Origin: Cheiracanthium punctorium
Taxonomy: Eukaryota; Arthropoda; Arachnida; Araneae; Cheiracanthiidae
DNA: 64,000 nucleotides
Direction: 5' to 3'
Assembly (NCBI GenBank): GCA_038373885.1
Contig: JAWZYV010017493.1
Span: 1,364,001-1,428,000, forward strand
The position numbers and the translations under genes are program-made. Numbering within the stretch: position 1 is the stretch's first letter; each line of letters opens with the position of its first letter. The notes below the pieces were generated by a model that was not told the origin of the DNA, ran no database searches, and worked only from the letters and a program-made list of their open reading frames with translations. Shown piece after piece: positions 1 to 10,797 of this stretch.

Positions 1-127
1 GATTATTTCCATCTTTAAACTCAGATGCATTGTCCAGTGGCAAGGGAAGGGAGGACGATTGGGCGTTCGCCCTCTACCTGAATCCTCTATTGCTCCCATG
101 TTTAACCCGTTTTCTCTCATCATTTAA
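1..127. other. Left edge of window, no gene seen
   Basis: A short ORF with a chance start runs from here into the neighbouring repeat. Its translation changes from unique to repeat-derived sequence at the TTAA at 124-127, so I do not regard it as a gene. Confidence 0.5.
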
Positions 128-286
128 CCCTTTGAGGCGCAACCCTTTCCCAATGCTGAGAAAAGGGCAGCCGTTGCCGTCGCTCCACTTAACTACCAAC
201 AAGATGGCGGACGATCGAAACGTTCATCACGTGCCACAAATCTAGAGACCCTTTTTTGACGACAGCTGGCTGTGCCGCACAGTGAT
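128..286 (+). mobile_element. TTAA foldback MITE, partial copy (single arm)
   Basis: TTAA at 124-127 is followed by the family end CCCTTTGAGGCGCAACCC, then the full arm with AAGATGGCGGACGATCG and ACAGCTGGCTGTGC. The inverted second arm is absent. Sequence after about 286 does not match other copies, so this copy is truncated at its foldback centre. Confidence 0.85.
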
Positions 287-371
287 CAAAGAACAATTCT
301 GGGAAGCAACATCGGTTGAAGGAGAGTCTTCTCCGCTGGCTTTTTTAAAGTGATCTGAGCGAGCAGGTTAA

Positions 372-856
372 CCCTTTGAAGCACATACATTTGCATATCG
401 ATGTAGGAGAACAACTTGATGTACTACACTACGCCGGAACAATGCAGCCGTTGCTATTCGATGGAATTGCCAATCGCTCGCTATGTTGTTGGTAGTTAAA
501 TCGAGCGACGGCAACGGCTGCACTTTTTCAGCATCGGGGGCTGTTTGGGCAGTCTGTCGAGTTGCTCTTTTATATCCATTCATTTCTATCACATTTTAAA
601 GTTTTTAGCAGATGCCAATACTGATAAAAATAATTCTGACATCAATTTTACAAAGAATCGGTAGCTTTTAACGGAAAATATGTGCTGAAAAGCAAAGGAT
701 TCTTGAATGACTAGGTCGCATCTTTAAGTTTTTTATTCAAGTCAAAGTTATTCTTCTTGAATCAAAACTTTCAAAATTGACTAATGCTTGATTATTTTTT
801 CGACCGACAGTCAGAATGGAGTTTTGTGTCCTGACAGCGAGGAAAGTGTTAAAAAC
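372..856 (+). mobile_element. TTAA foldback MITE, full-length old copy
   Basis: The element is flanked by TTAA (368-371 and 857-860). The left end is CCCTTTGAAGCAC. The middle holds the GCAACGGCTGCACTTTTTCAGC arm. The right extension (about 604-856) aligns by eye with the extension of the younger copies (AGCAGATG, then GTGCTGAAAAG, then the GTGTT..AAAAACTTAA end). It is diverged and the sites in the arm are mutated, which marks an older insertion. It is 485 bp, close to the 477 and 494 bp of the best young copies. Confidence 0.75.
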
Positions 857-860
857 TTAA

Positions 861-3800
861 TCAGACAGCCAAATGAAGATGCTCAAAACACTCTCTTTGT
901 CTCGCGGTTGTAAATTTTTTATAAACTTCTATGAATTACAGCCTTTGCGATGAATTTTCGTGCAGTAGGCAGTATAAGTCATGATTCAATTATCTTCCTT
1001 GCACTGATAAGAATCATCATTAAATTATCAGTGTACACTGATGAAAGATTGAACCATCACGCACCAGACTTCCGTTTGCTTGTAGTTGACCTCTTTGTGT
1101 TAATTTCATTTCGTGTCAATTACATTTCCCGAATGAAAACATTTGCAAGTCCAATTCAGAAATTTTTTTAAAGTTCACAATTAAGTTAATAGATTCAAAA
1201 CATTGAGCATAAACTTTACGAAATACAAATGTATGCATTATATTAACCTATTTTGCCCTAATTTTGGTTTTCCTATACTTAAAAAAAAAAGCCTATTAGG
1301 AGTTCTGTCATTGGTTTCACTGTTGAAGTGTTACATTCCATCTAAGAGTAAATATGAATACACAATTAATCTCCCTCGTATTATTAGTAGCCTGCCGGGT
1401 TTGATGCTAGAATTCTTATAAGCAGAAAATTCAATGCATGTTCACTAGGGCTGGAGGAACTAAATGCAACCTTCTTCTATTTGTACGTACTATTCGGCTA
1501 ATGAGTTTAAAAAGAAGTATAACAGAACAATACCAATAATTCGTGCTAAAAAAATGAATGAATCAACAAATTCTAATAAAGGATATCTAAATTGTGTTTT
1601 AATTACAACAGAAATTTTAGAAATTCATGTTATACATCTCACTATATCGAGCTAGATAAAAGCTTTCCTATCATCATAAGTTTATTCAAGTACTTTTGTA
1701 GTTTAATGTGATACTGTATTTTAATTAAACTAGGAATTAAATACTAAGATTCATTCAAGGGAAACCATTATTCCGTTATTTAAATTCTGGATGAAGTTTT
1801 AACGTATTAAATTTGCTTTATTGTTTTATTTTTCTTATAAAGCTTTTGAAAAGGTTAAAATATACTTCATAAAGAACTTGTTTCAATGTTTATCATAGAC
1901 ACAGTTAGTTCAGTCTTGTATCATTTAAATAAAACAAAAGTGCATTCTGTCTATTTAAAGAGTTTGAAGTTATCTGGATATCTTAATTTTATACGATTTA
2001 AAAACACAAACTTACCTCTCAATCAAAATACCATTCGAAAACCAAATTACAAGCTTAAACAAGCTCATTATGTTCAGTTAAAATACCACTGTAGCTCTTA
2101 CGGTGTATGATAACAATGTAAAAGCTATCAATCTTTCTTATGAAAGCCCTAAAAACATCATTCTTTGAAAGATACTTATCTCAATTCCAAAATATTCTTT
2201 TAATGAAAAGGAGTGTACTAAAAATAGCGAAAATGTATGATTAAATAAGAAGTATGTTTATCATAAAAGTTCAGACTTTTTGATTCAATTATAAGATAAA
2301 AAAAACCATTTCATTCAATTTCAAGCGGTTGTTAGTGGTTAAAAAACAAACTATTTGAGGCAAGTTTATTTTAAAATTATCCTAGAAGTTGTTTCCTACA
2401 TGTGCATACATATATATCTAACATGTGTGCGCGCGCGCGCGTGTGTGTGTATGTATGCATAATAACTTATTTATTTACTTCTTATATTACCATATTTAGA
2501 AGTTATGTTCCTGATTGCTAATTTTAAAAGTTTCAAAAGCAGTTATCTTGGACTTTTTTTTTAAACATTTTACTAAGTTTCACTGTTCATTCACTCTTGT
2601 TAGTCAGCTTTTATTGATTTTATCATGTCAATTTTTTTACCATTTCCAATCGAGATGCTACTTCGAAATTTAGTATAATTGTGGGTACTGATCAGGTGAC
2701 AGAACTATCTTAAAAAGTTAGGATTTTATACCTGTTTCAAACTCTTTTTTAGACCTAATTAACCTTTTTATCTCCTATATAATAGCATCGCAACAAAAAC
2801 AGTCGTCCTAGACAAGTCTAGTAACTGGTGAAAGATAATTCCGATGTCAAATATAATGAGTCAAATTAAACATCTAACATCAACCTTAGAGAGAATACCT
2901 ATTGCAAATTTGTTATTTTTCTATAGTCAAAATGCGCCATTTTGGCAAGTTCTACTGAAGGTGTAGTCTGTAGCGCCGCTTTACTATTACGCTTGTTTTT
3001 ATCGCTGAAAATAGATAAGCGTCTAACCGAAAAGTACTAGCATTTCAAACTTATAAAAAATGCATCTGTTCCAAAAGAATTATTAATCCTCAGATCACAA
3101 TTGTACTTCCTCTCAAAAAAAGTATTCGAGTTTAAACCAATATTTCCTACTCTTGCTTTGCGAATAATTAATGTGTTTTTACAGAACAAACACAACTCGA
3201 CAGAAAGATGAAAAGTTTTAATTTTCCATAACATAATTCATATTCTACGATAAATAGTTTTCATACGTGAAAGCAACACAGGAAGTTCAATTCTTATTCG
3301 AATGCTTTTTGATAGAGTATATAACATGCAAGAATGTCGGTTTTCCTATAAGTTGGAGAGCTCAAGAATTTTTATTTTCGGAAAGTGCACTGTTGTTTCG
3401 GCTCTTTATTCCGAAGTGATTATTGACAGCTACACGAAGACGATGTTGCCGACCCCACATTGCTATATGATTCTGATCCCTTATTATGTGCCCTATCACC
3501 CCTTAAAATTTTGCCCAAGAGTTTAGATCCAACCTGTATAGTTTAGTCTGTTCATATTCCAGCCTCCAATGTCAATAGCAATCATGAAATATTATTTAAT
3601 TTAATAGATGCCTGCCGCAGTGATAATTTGAACTTTTCACTGCTTTGCTTTTTTTTAGCATTTGTATTATTGAAAAATAATAGCAAATATTTTCTTTTAA
3701 ATATAAAAAATGTTTTCTTTTAAATATAAAACAAAATACATACACACACGATTTTATTTTAAGATTTGTTCTGAATGCTTTTTTTTTAACTAACAACAGG

Positions 3801-5509
3801 TGAAAATCCATCACAATACTACATACACATTTTTATCTCTTATGCTTAAGAAGTTAGCAATTATTATGTCAATAACTATCCAATATTTTCTCCTGTAATA
3901 CTTAAAAAGTACTTTAGCTTTTGTAAGCGTGTTACTCATTTATCATATGGATATATCAATTGGTAAAAAACTCAAATGGAGCAGCTTCAGGTATTAGCAC
4001 AACACCAAAGAAATCGAATTTTGCAATTACGCGTCAACAGTAATTACCCTCATGATTCCACAGGGTGTGGTTAAAATGACTAACTCATCTGATTTTAGAG
4101 ACAAGAACTTAATAGAAGAAAACATTGGCAAAAGAAGTATCATTTCGTAAATAAGATGCCAATTAAAAGAATGAACTTAAAGAAATAAAAGAAAAAAGTG
4201 GGCCGTTGACTTTTATAGTGCTTGTTTACCAGGATGCAGCTATTATGTGTTGTTGAATGTGGTGGATATAATTCTTTTTAGAGAAATTTCCGTGTTAAAC
4301 AAATTGTAATGCTTACTGACTGTAGAAACTAATGGACATATACCTCTACTCATTTGCAAATCAGTGTTCAAGATTTTTATGTAGATATGGCATGATAGAT
4401 GACATACATGAAAATGAACATGAAAGAAAACTTTCTGGTTGCTAAATAGCATATGAAATAATATTGTAATTTGTGTTGACGTAATATCAACCTAGGGGAA
4501 GATCAAGTGGTTCCAATCACATAAACTAAGCTGATACAATTTTGGAAAACAATAAAATTGCATGTTTATTTTTATCCTAGAAATTAAATACAACATATGC
4601 AATGTAATTTAAGTGGAGTAACAGTCAGATAGTTTTTTTTTATCTTGTTTTAAATGAAGACTTAAAATCAGTCTTTGATTTTTGATTATTGATGTCTTCC
4701 TGGCTGGCACAAGTTAAAGATGACCAAGTCGCACACAATAGTCAAGACCGGTTCTTAGTCAATAATGTCCATCGCGGATATCAAAAAATACAATTCACTT
4801 AAAATATCTAGATTAAAACGATAAATTCCTCAGCATATGAAACCATTCTGTGCTATTCTCTACACTCAAAGGTGTCCGTGGGCACCCGACAAAATTAGGT
4901 TCGGTTTCACCCGACACTTCGATCTGATGTTTTTATTTGTCGCAAAAATTCCTACAAATCCTAAAACAATATTAATAACCTGACTAGCAAACTACCATAA
5001 TTGCCGTACAGCATATTTAATAACTGTTGAGGAAGTACTTACGTTTGATATACGAAGCTTGCTTCACTAATAATTCAAATATTCATTCACACAGCGCTAC
5101 CGACGTTTTAAAGTACGTATCGATTATCTATTTGTGCGTAATTGCTTAGAAATGAGAGTGGCCGAAGCTACTGGCAGTCCGGGGCTCCCCGACTCTTCCT
5201 TACTGAAAAAAGAAAGAAAGAAACCCTCACACAATTCAAACACACAATTTTAAAATATATTCATCGAATAAACTGGATTGTAAAACTATTTCTATTCTAA
5301 AAGTGATTGTATAAGTATAACGAATTTAATTACAAAATTATATTAAACATTACAATCTATTGAAATTCAACGCAGTCACAAAACAAATTTTATGAGCTAT
5401 TAATTATCTACCAATTGATGTATAAATAAAAAGAATGTTTGCTGTACTTACAACAGAAAGTTAAGCTGAAAAAAATTACGGCATCCTAACGTGCATGTTT
5501 TGCTGTAAT
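861..5509. other. Gene-free stretch upstream of the gene
   Basis: This is AT-rich single-copy-looking DNA. Short ORFs here (up to 74 codons) lack codon or domain signals. A perfect alternating purine-pyrimidine tract lies at 2421-2461 and a short direct duplication at about 3688-3732. A GC-richer patch at 4870-4920 has repeated CACCCGACA and could be an old repeat end. Confidence 0.5.
2421..2461. repeat. (CG)n/(GT)n alternating purine-pyrimidine tract
   Basis: All 41 bases alternate purine and pyrimidine, with a central GC run followed by a GT run. This sequence class can adopt Z-DNA under supercoiling; only the alternation is seen here. Confidence 0.9.
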
Positions 5510-5690
5510 TAGTAGATGGCCGAAGTGTGAAGGTCCCGGTTCGGGTCCCATCGCGCGGCTGTCGATTTAACGGTCTGGAGTTTTGGTAGGTTTCCTCCAG
5601 ATGTAACGTGAATACGCTTTAGAACCCCTTAGAAAGTCTGCCTACCAAGGCACCCCCACTTGTCATATCGCCCTAGTGTTGCGTTGTCAT
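5510..5690 (+). repeat. tRNA-derived SINE, family A
   Basis: There is a pol III B-box-like GGTTCGGGTCC at 5538-5548. The body (GGTCCCGGTTCGGGTCCCAT, then a TCTGGAG..CTCCAGATGTAACG segment and AGAAAGTCTGCC..CACCCCC) matches the copies near 30000 and, on the other strand, near 31600. The A box is decayed. Confidence 0.75.
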
Positions 5691-5761
5691 AATCACACAC
5701 AACAACATTTGATGTAATTACTTTATAACGTACTGTACTTACAAGTTAAGTTATGCTATAG

Positions 5762-5833
5762 TTACAAGTAACAACAGCACAATAATTACAAGTAACAACA
5801 GCACAATAGTTACAAGTAACAACAGCACAACCC
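5762..5833 (+). repeat. Tandem repeat, 3 units of 24 bp
   Basis: Three adjacent near-identical units begin TTACAAGTAACAACAGCACA at 5762, 5786 and 5810. The last unit differs only at its final bases, so this is a recent minisatellite expansion. Confidence 0.9.
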
Positions 5834-6413
5834 ATTTTCTTAATGTAATAAGTTTTAAGTGTACACACGCAACTGTTTTGAGTGCATGCATATAACAAAA
5901 GTAAAACGGGGGAAAAAAATAACTTTCAACTTTCTTTGGTTTATACTTTGCATGTTTCTACCTTTGTGTCTTCCGAAATGTGTGTCGATTTTTATTTAAC
6001 CATTACTTATACAAATTTTACTTTGGTTTCAAGTGTTTTCCGATCATTTCATACATTCAACACATAATTAATTTTCTTCCAAAGGTAAAAATATATGAAT
6101 TTTTGGAAGTATTATAAAGATATATTCTCTCTTTACAGCCGTCGTAAATATTCACATGTTGCTCTACTTACTTCTATTGTCCAGAAAGCTGAGTATGGCA
6201 ACAAAGTTAATAACGCCTTCTCGGCATAACTGGAAATTTTTAGAAACTGTCAATCAGTTCTTTTCCTGTAAAGAGCTTTTGCCTAAACACTTTCCTCCAA
6301 TAACCTACTCATTCAAGCAACGTGATCTAATTCTTTAAAAGAGTCAGTTAATTCAATTTGAAATTTGTTTGCTTCCATCAATTTTACATAAGAGGATTTC
6401 CTAGTTTGTGTTA

Positions 6414-6415
<2 letters not shown>

Positions 6416-6448
<33 letters not shown>
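6416..6448. repeat. Poly(T) run of 33
   Basis: An uninterrupted T run. It could be a decayed poly(A) tail of a minus-strand retroposon, but no SINE or LINE body is recognisable beside it. Confidence 0.9.
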
Positions 6449-6450
<2 letters not shown>

Positions 6451-6983
6451 CAGTGATTTGTAAAATGAGTTTAAGCTATAAATAATAAAGAAATTGCAGT
6501 TTAGATAATCTCTTTAAAGTAACCTTTTGTATTTTATTTTCAAGAGAGAACTAATCGAATGTTAAAACGTCCGTTTTACTGATATAATGAAACAAAATTT
6601 AACCATATTTATTCCGTTTCATTATATTATGATATAAAAGTGTTACTTAATTTTTTTTAGAATTTACTCTTGCATTTTCCTCTCGTATGAAGATATGACT
6701 GCTAAGTTTTTATTTCTAAATCACAGCTGCACTCTGGACCCTAAGGTACCTGGGAACCGCCCAAAATACTAAACTATGTTGTCTATTTCTCTGGTTTAAA
6801 CAATTTTCCAAAAAATTTTTCTTCCCATTTTAGGAGCACAACTTTTTATATAAAACAAATTAGTAATTTGCTTAAAATTTACAAAAATCTATCAAATGTA
6901 TAATTTACAGCAGCTTGGCCAATTAAAGTGATTAGGGTTATTTCTGCGTAAAATTTATTTTACGTAATTTTTACTCTTCATTA

Positions 6984-7004
6984 TAGATAGATAGATAGAT
7001 AGAT
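6984..7004. repeat. (GATA)n microsatellite
   Basis: About five units of the tetranucleotide in a TAGATAGATAG pattern. Confidence 0.9.
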
Positions 7005-7227
7005 TTCGATTTTCTTTGAACTCAAGCGCTACGGGAAGCAACGATAAGTAAAGAAAATAAATATCTGCCGTTAGGAATTTTCGACAAATGGGAGTTGTAA
7101 TTTATAAGTCGCAGTTGGTTACGTATAAGCTACTGAGTTCAGGTATTTCCAATAATTTTTTTAAATAATAAATATGTATAAAAACTATAGTGAAATATAA
7201 TCAGTTGTAAATGTTATTTCCAAGCTT

Positions 7228-7445
7228 TAAAGATGCCGTCCAGGTGTTGTAGTGGCTAACGCATCATCCTGCCACACCTTGGGTGAGGGTTCGATTCCTG
7301 GCTTTGTATTGTATGTGATTTCCTTATTAGTAGTAATTTTGGCCCTCTTGTTGGCCACAAGAAACCCTCTCTTAAATCCATTCTGTCTAAGACTTAATGT
7401 GCCAATGCCGCTAGGCAAGGGAATAAACCTGAAATGATTTTTTTT
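7228..7445 (+). repeat. tRNA-derived SINE, family C
   Basis: An A-box-like GTAGTGGCTAACGC lies at about 7249-7262 and a clean B box GGTTCGATTCC about 30 bases later, the spacing of a tRNA gene. The sequence then runs into a non-tRNA body and ends in AATAAACCTGAAATG and a T/A-rich tail. Short ORFs on both strands here are translations of this repeat. Confidence 0.75.
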
Positions 7446-10056
7446 TAAAGATTTTTTTTCAAAGCGATATATTAGTATTTTAGCTGAAAACATGAAATAT
7501 TGCACTTGCATTGTATTAAAATTGAATTTTGCGTTTCAGCCTCTCAGAGGATTAACAGTCGCGTTTTCTCTTAGGTTCGTACAAGATTTCTATGCATTTA
7601 ATGCTCATTAGAAGTGCATTAAAAAATTGCACTCACCATTTTCTTCATTAGAATAACGTCGTTCAGATGTAATCTGCATGTGTTTTTTTTTCACTCTCTA
7701 TCTCTATGTCCACATGAAAAATAAAAGTGACCGGAGAGAGTAAAACAAAACCAGTTTCCACGAGGCAATGAGTGAAAATTAATTTTAACCACAGCTTTCT
7801 TTTGCTTTCTCTCGAAGAGGAAGTTTTAGGCCACATCTGACACATTTAAGAAACAAAAATCGACGCTTGACCCCAATCCTGCGATGAAGGAATGGAATCC
7901 AATACCCCGTCAAAATCATTGAGTGAAAAAAATATATTAAGTACAGTTACAAAATGAGCATTAATTGCAATATGCCATACAGGATGCGATTATTCAATAT
8001 TTCACCCTGGTCTGTAAAACTGTAAGCTTAGAAACTTACTCTAAACTTAAACTCATTTTAATCGCATCTGAAATACTATACAGCATATGGGCGAATTCCG
8101 GTCCGCGGGCCACGTGGGGCCAGCCACGGATTTTGATTTGGCCCACAGAGCAAATCAAAATCCCATACAAAACCCATTTGCCCCATTCAAACTCCCATTA
8201 AAATCCCATTCATACGGCCCGTGACTTCGCTAGCATCCTAAAGTTTGTCCCGCAACTTTTTAAAGGTTACCCATACATGTACTACAGAAAATTTTTACAA
8301 TGCAGAAGATGGGTTTCAAATTTGTAGGGGTGCAGACAGTGCGGATATTGGCATTTTTTATATAAAAAAAAATTCTACATAATATGCGTAATTTTTTTTA
8401 TTTTTGTTACTTGTAAATCATTTTTTGTTATATAATCTAGTTTAAAAAATAATCAGATTTGTTATTTCCTTTTGATCTACAAACACAGCCATCTCATTTT
8501 GGAACACAAAATATAGAAATTTTGAATCACCTTGCACTTACAAAAATAAATTGTCATTCATTTTCTCCCATGAATACAAATGGAAAAGTTTCTTTTTAGA
8601 GTGCGATTTCATAAATGCGTATACTTTTATTTTTGAATAACTTAAAATTTTTCTTATTGATTTTTGGACTATTAGTGTGTGATTGTTTATCACTTAGAAA
8701 ACTTGTAGTGAATTGCAGCAGTACATTTAATCACACTAATGAAAGCAATAAAAAAGTATTGCTTTCATTTTTTTGGATGAAAATTAATTGATCTCCCTAA
8801 AATTAAACATATCCAATGAAACTGAAGAATCCACCAGTTACTTGAGATTCTACTTTTTGTGGTCGATCACATTCTTGCATGTAAAATAGAAGTAAAAAAT
8901 GTGTAAAAGCATGATTTATTTTTAAATGCAGTATAACTTTTTGTAAAATAATTTTGTGATTTACTTTGAAAATAGTATAAAGTGATTATTTTGTTGTAAC
9001 ACTACAGCACATCAAAGTAGTATAAATGTTTTCATGATTAAAGATCTAATATTTTCTTGCTTTTGAAATTTGAAATAAACTTATTGAATCTTTATGTTTT
9101 ACATAGCTTTTCAAAATACCCTGAGAGAAAGCAAAAAATCTTCCTTTCCATACTGCCAGTATTTCTTAAACTAAATTTCTCCGTCTCTTCATACAAACGA
9201 GTCATTATTTGAGATCAAAAACAATTATATTAACCAAGTGCAAGGCTATAATGGTTTAAATTCTCTCTCAAAACAAACAAAACATGCATTTTGCAATATT
9301 AAAATGCTTGGTGTACTTTATCAAGGATGTCACTAACTTTTCTCAGCTGGCGTGCAGCAGTTGCACCTAATCCATGCATTTGCTTCTCAAGGTCATTGAA
9401 ACCACACACGATACATATATATCATTCGTACACGCTACTTAACGGTTTTCTATTGAATGACTTATTGCTTATAAAAATAGTTTAAATACGACGAAAATAA
9501 GGAGCTCTTAAAATATTATAAACCTAAAAATATCCTGTTTCATGTAGCGATTGTAAAGGAATCCAACTTTATTTTAAATTGAAAATATCTCGGTAACAGT
9601 TCTTCACAATCTTTTACCGTTTTTTGTTTGTTTGTTTACAGGACTCAATAGCTTCATTACTAGAGTGGGTTTTCAGAGTGTCTCAGCAACATATTGTCAA
9701 AAATTAAAGTAATTGTTTTACTTTCAGAATATTTCAATATAGCATTGCTCACTTTTGTAAAATCGGCTCATAGCTACAAAATGAAATTTAAAGAGTGATG
9801 TCTCCGGATTACGAAAATGATATTACATCAAGTCTTTCTATGTAGTCTATTTGATGAGTATCTGGCGAGTAAGGAATTCAATTCATATGAATGAGGCTCA
9901 CGTTTAAAACACACAGGAAATTTAGAATGGTATAATAATAAATCATCTAATACTGATCAACTCCTGATGTTGGACACATTAAGATTTTCGGCATTTCAGT
10001 TCATCCATGAAGCCTCTAGTGTTGGCCTTGAGGTTTATCGGAATTACCATTGCAGC

Positions 10057-10409
10057 TAGCGTTGCCAGGCGTCCGGATAAAGCCGGACATAGTTAGGCTT
10101 TTTGATTGCGTGTCCGGCCAAATTTAACGGTGTCCGGCTTTTGTTAGGCTTTTTACTGGTGCGTTTGGCTGATTATTAATAAAGTACTTGAACTGATTTG
10201 GCATTCGACGTTATTTATATTTCATTAGAATTTAACAAGATTCGTGGTGATAATCAAAAAAGCTTGATTTTACATACAATTTTGTTGTCGTACCTATTAA
10301 TACTGAGACAAAATCCTCAATATTGTAGGCTGTCCAGCCTTTTTACCCAAATGTCCGGCCAAACAGGCTGGTCTGTCCAGCTATTTGGTTTGGCTACCTG
10401 GCAACCCTA
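10057..10409. mobile_element. hAT-like non-autonomous element
   Basis: The ends TAGCGTTGCCAGGC and TACCTGGCAACCCTA are inverted copies with few mismatches. The flanks ATTGCAGC (10049-10056) and ATAGCAGC (10410-10417) agree at 7 of 8 bases, fitting the 8-bp target duplication of hAT elements. Both subterminal parts carry repeated TGTCCGGC motifs, typical of transposase-binding regions. There is no transposase. It sits about 300 bp upstream of the first coding exon. Confidence 0.75.
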
Positions 10410-10707
10410 ATAGCAGCAAACCTCCAAGTGAGTGGTTGCGTTAAAAGCCATTTTTAAATAAACAAATGGTGGCCGTTCTTAGAAGGTTTCACTGCACGAA
10501 GTACAGGATGATATCAAGTAAAACTGTACTGAATTCTGTAGTACTGTCAGAATTTGTATCAGCAGTTCAAGAGTACTGCTTTAGAGTTATAACTTTATGT
10601 TAACTTTAATTTATGTTATTAATAAAATAAAACTAGCGTATTTATAAATTTTAATTATTGGAAAGTTAATTATACCTTTTAATAAAATTTGTTTATTTTC
10701 TTTGTAG

Positions 10708-10797
10708 ACGAACGACATTAGCGATACTCCTCGACAAAAAGGATGAAGGAGCGAGGACCGTGGAGGTACTGGAGTATGTTTCTCCTAATTCTAATAG
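10708..10797 (+). CDS. First coding exon of a secreted or membrane protein: short 5' UTR, then ATG at 10743
   Basis: The exon starts after a pyrimidine-rich stretch and TAG acceptor (10698-10707) and ends at a consensus GTAAG donor (10798-10802). The ATG at 10743 has A at -3. An in-frame TAG at 10719-10721 lies inside the exon, which supports this start. The 55 coding bases give MKERGPWRYWSMFLLILI plus one base, so the exon leaves in phase 1. The peptide has a basic N-terminus (K2, R4, R8) and then a hydrophobic core (MFLLILI), the layout of a signal peptide or signal anchor. It is too short for the ORF listing threshold normally used. The acceptor implies at least one upstream non-coding exon, which I cannot place. 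The protein family cannot be told from this part. Splice signals, start context and phase match with the exon at 61981 are the evidence; there is no transcript proof. Confidence 0.62.

Larger units (their letters stand above)
5834..10048. other. Gene-free stretch upstream of the gene
   Basis: Apart from the poly(T), GATA and SINE entries, this is AT-rich DNA without coding signal. A GC-richer patch at 8090-8220 (GGTCCGCGGGCCAC then repeated AAATCCCAT) looks like an old DNA-transposon end but no partner end is visible. Confidence 0.45.

Noticed and set aside
6584..6638. Inverted ATATAATGAAAC and GTTTCATTATAT as an element
   Set aside because: The arms are short and AT-rich with no target duplication; probably chance.
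8090..8220. GC-rich patch GGTCCGCGGGCCAC as a CpG island or promoter
   Set aside because: It is too short, is followed by an AAATCCCAT repeat, and looks more like an old transposon end; no partner found.
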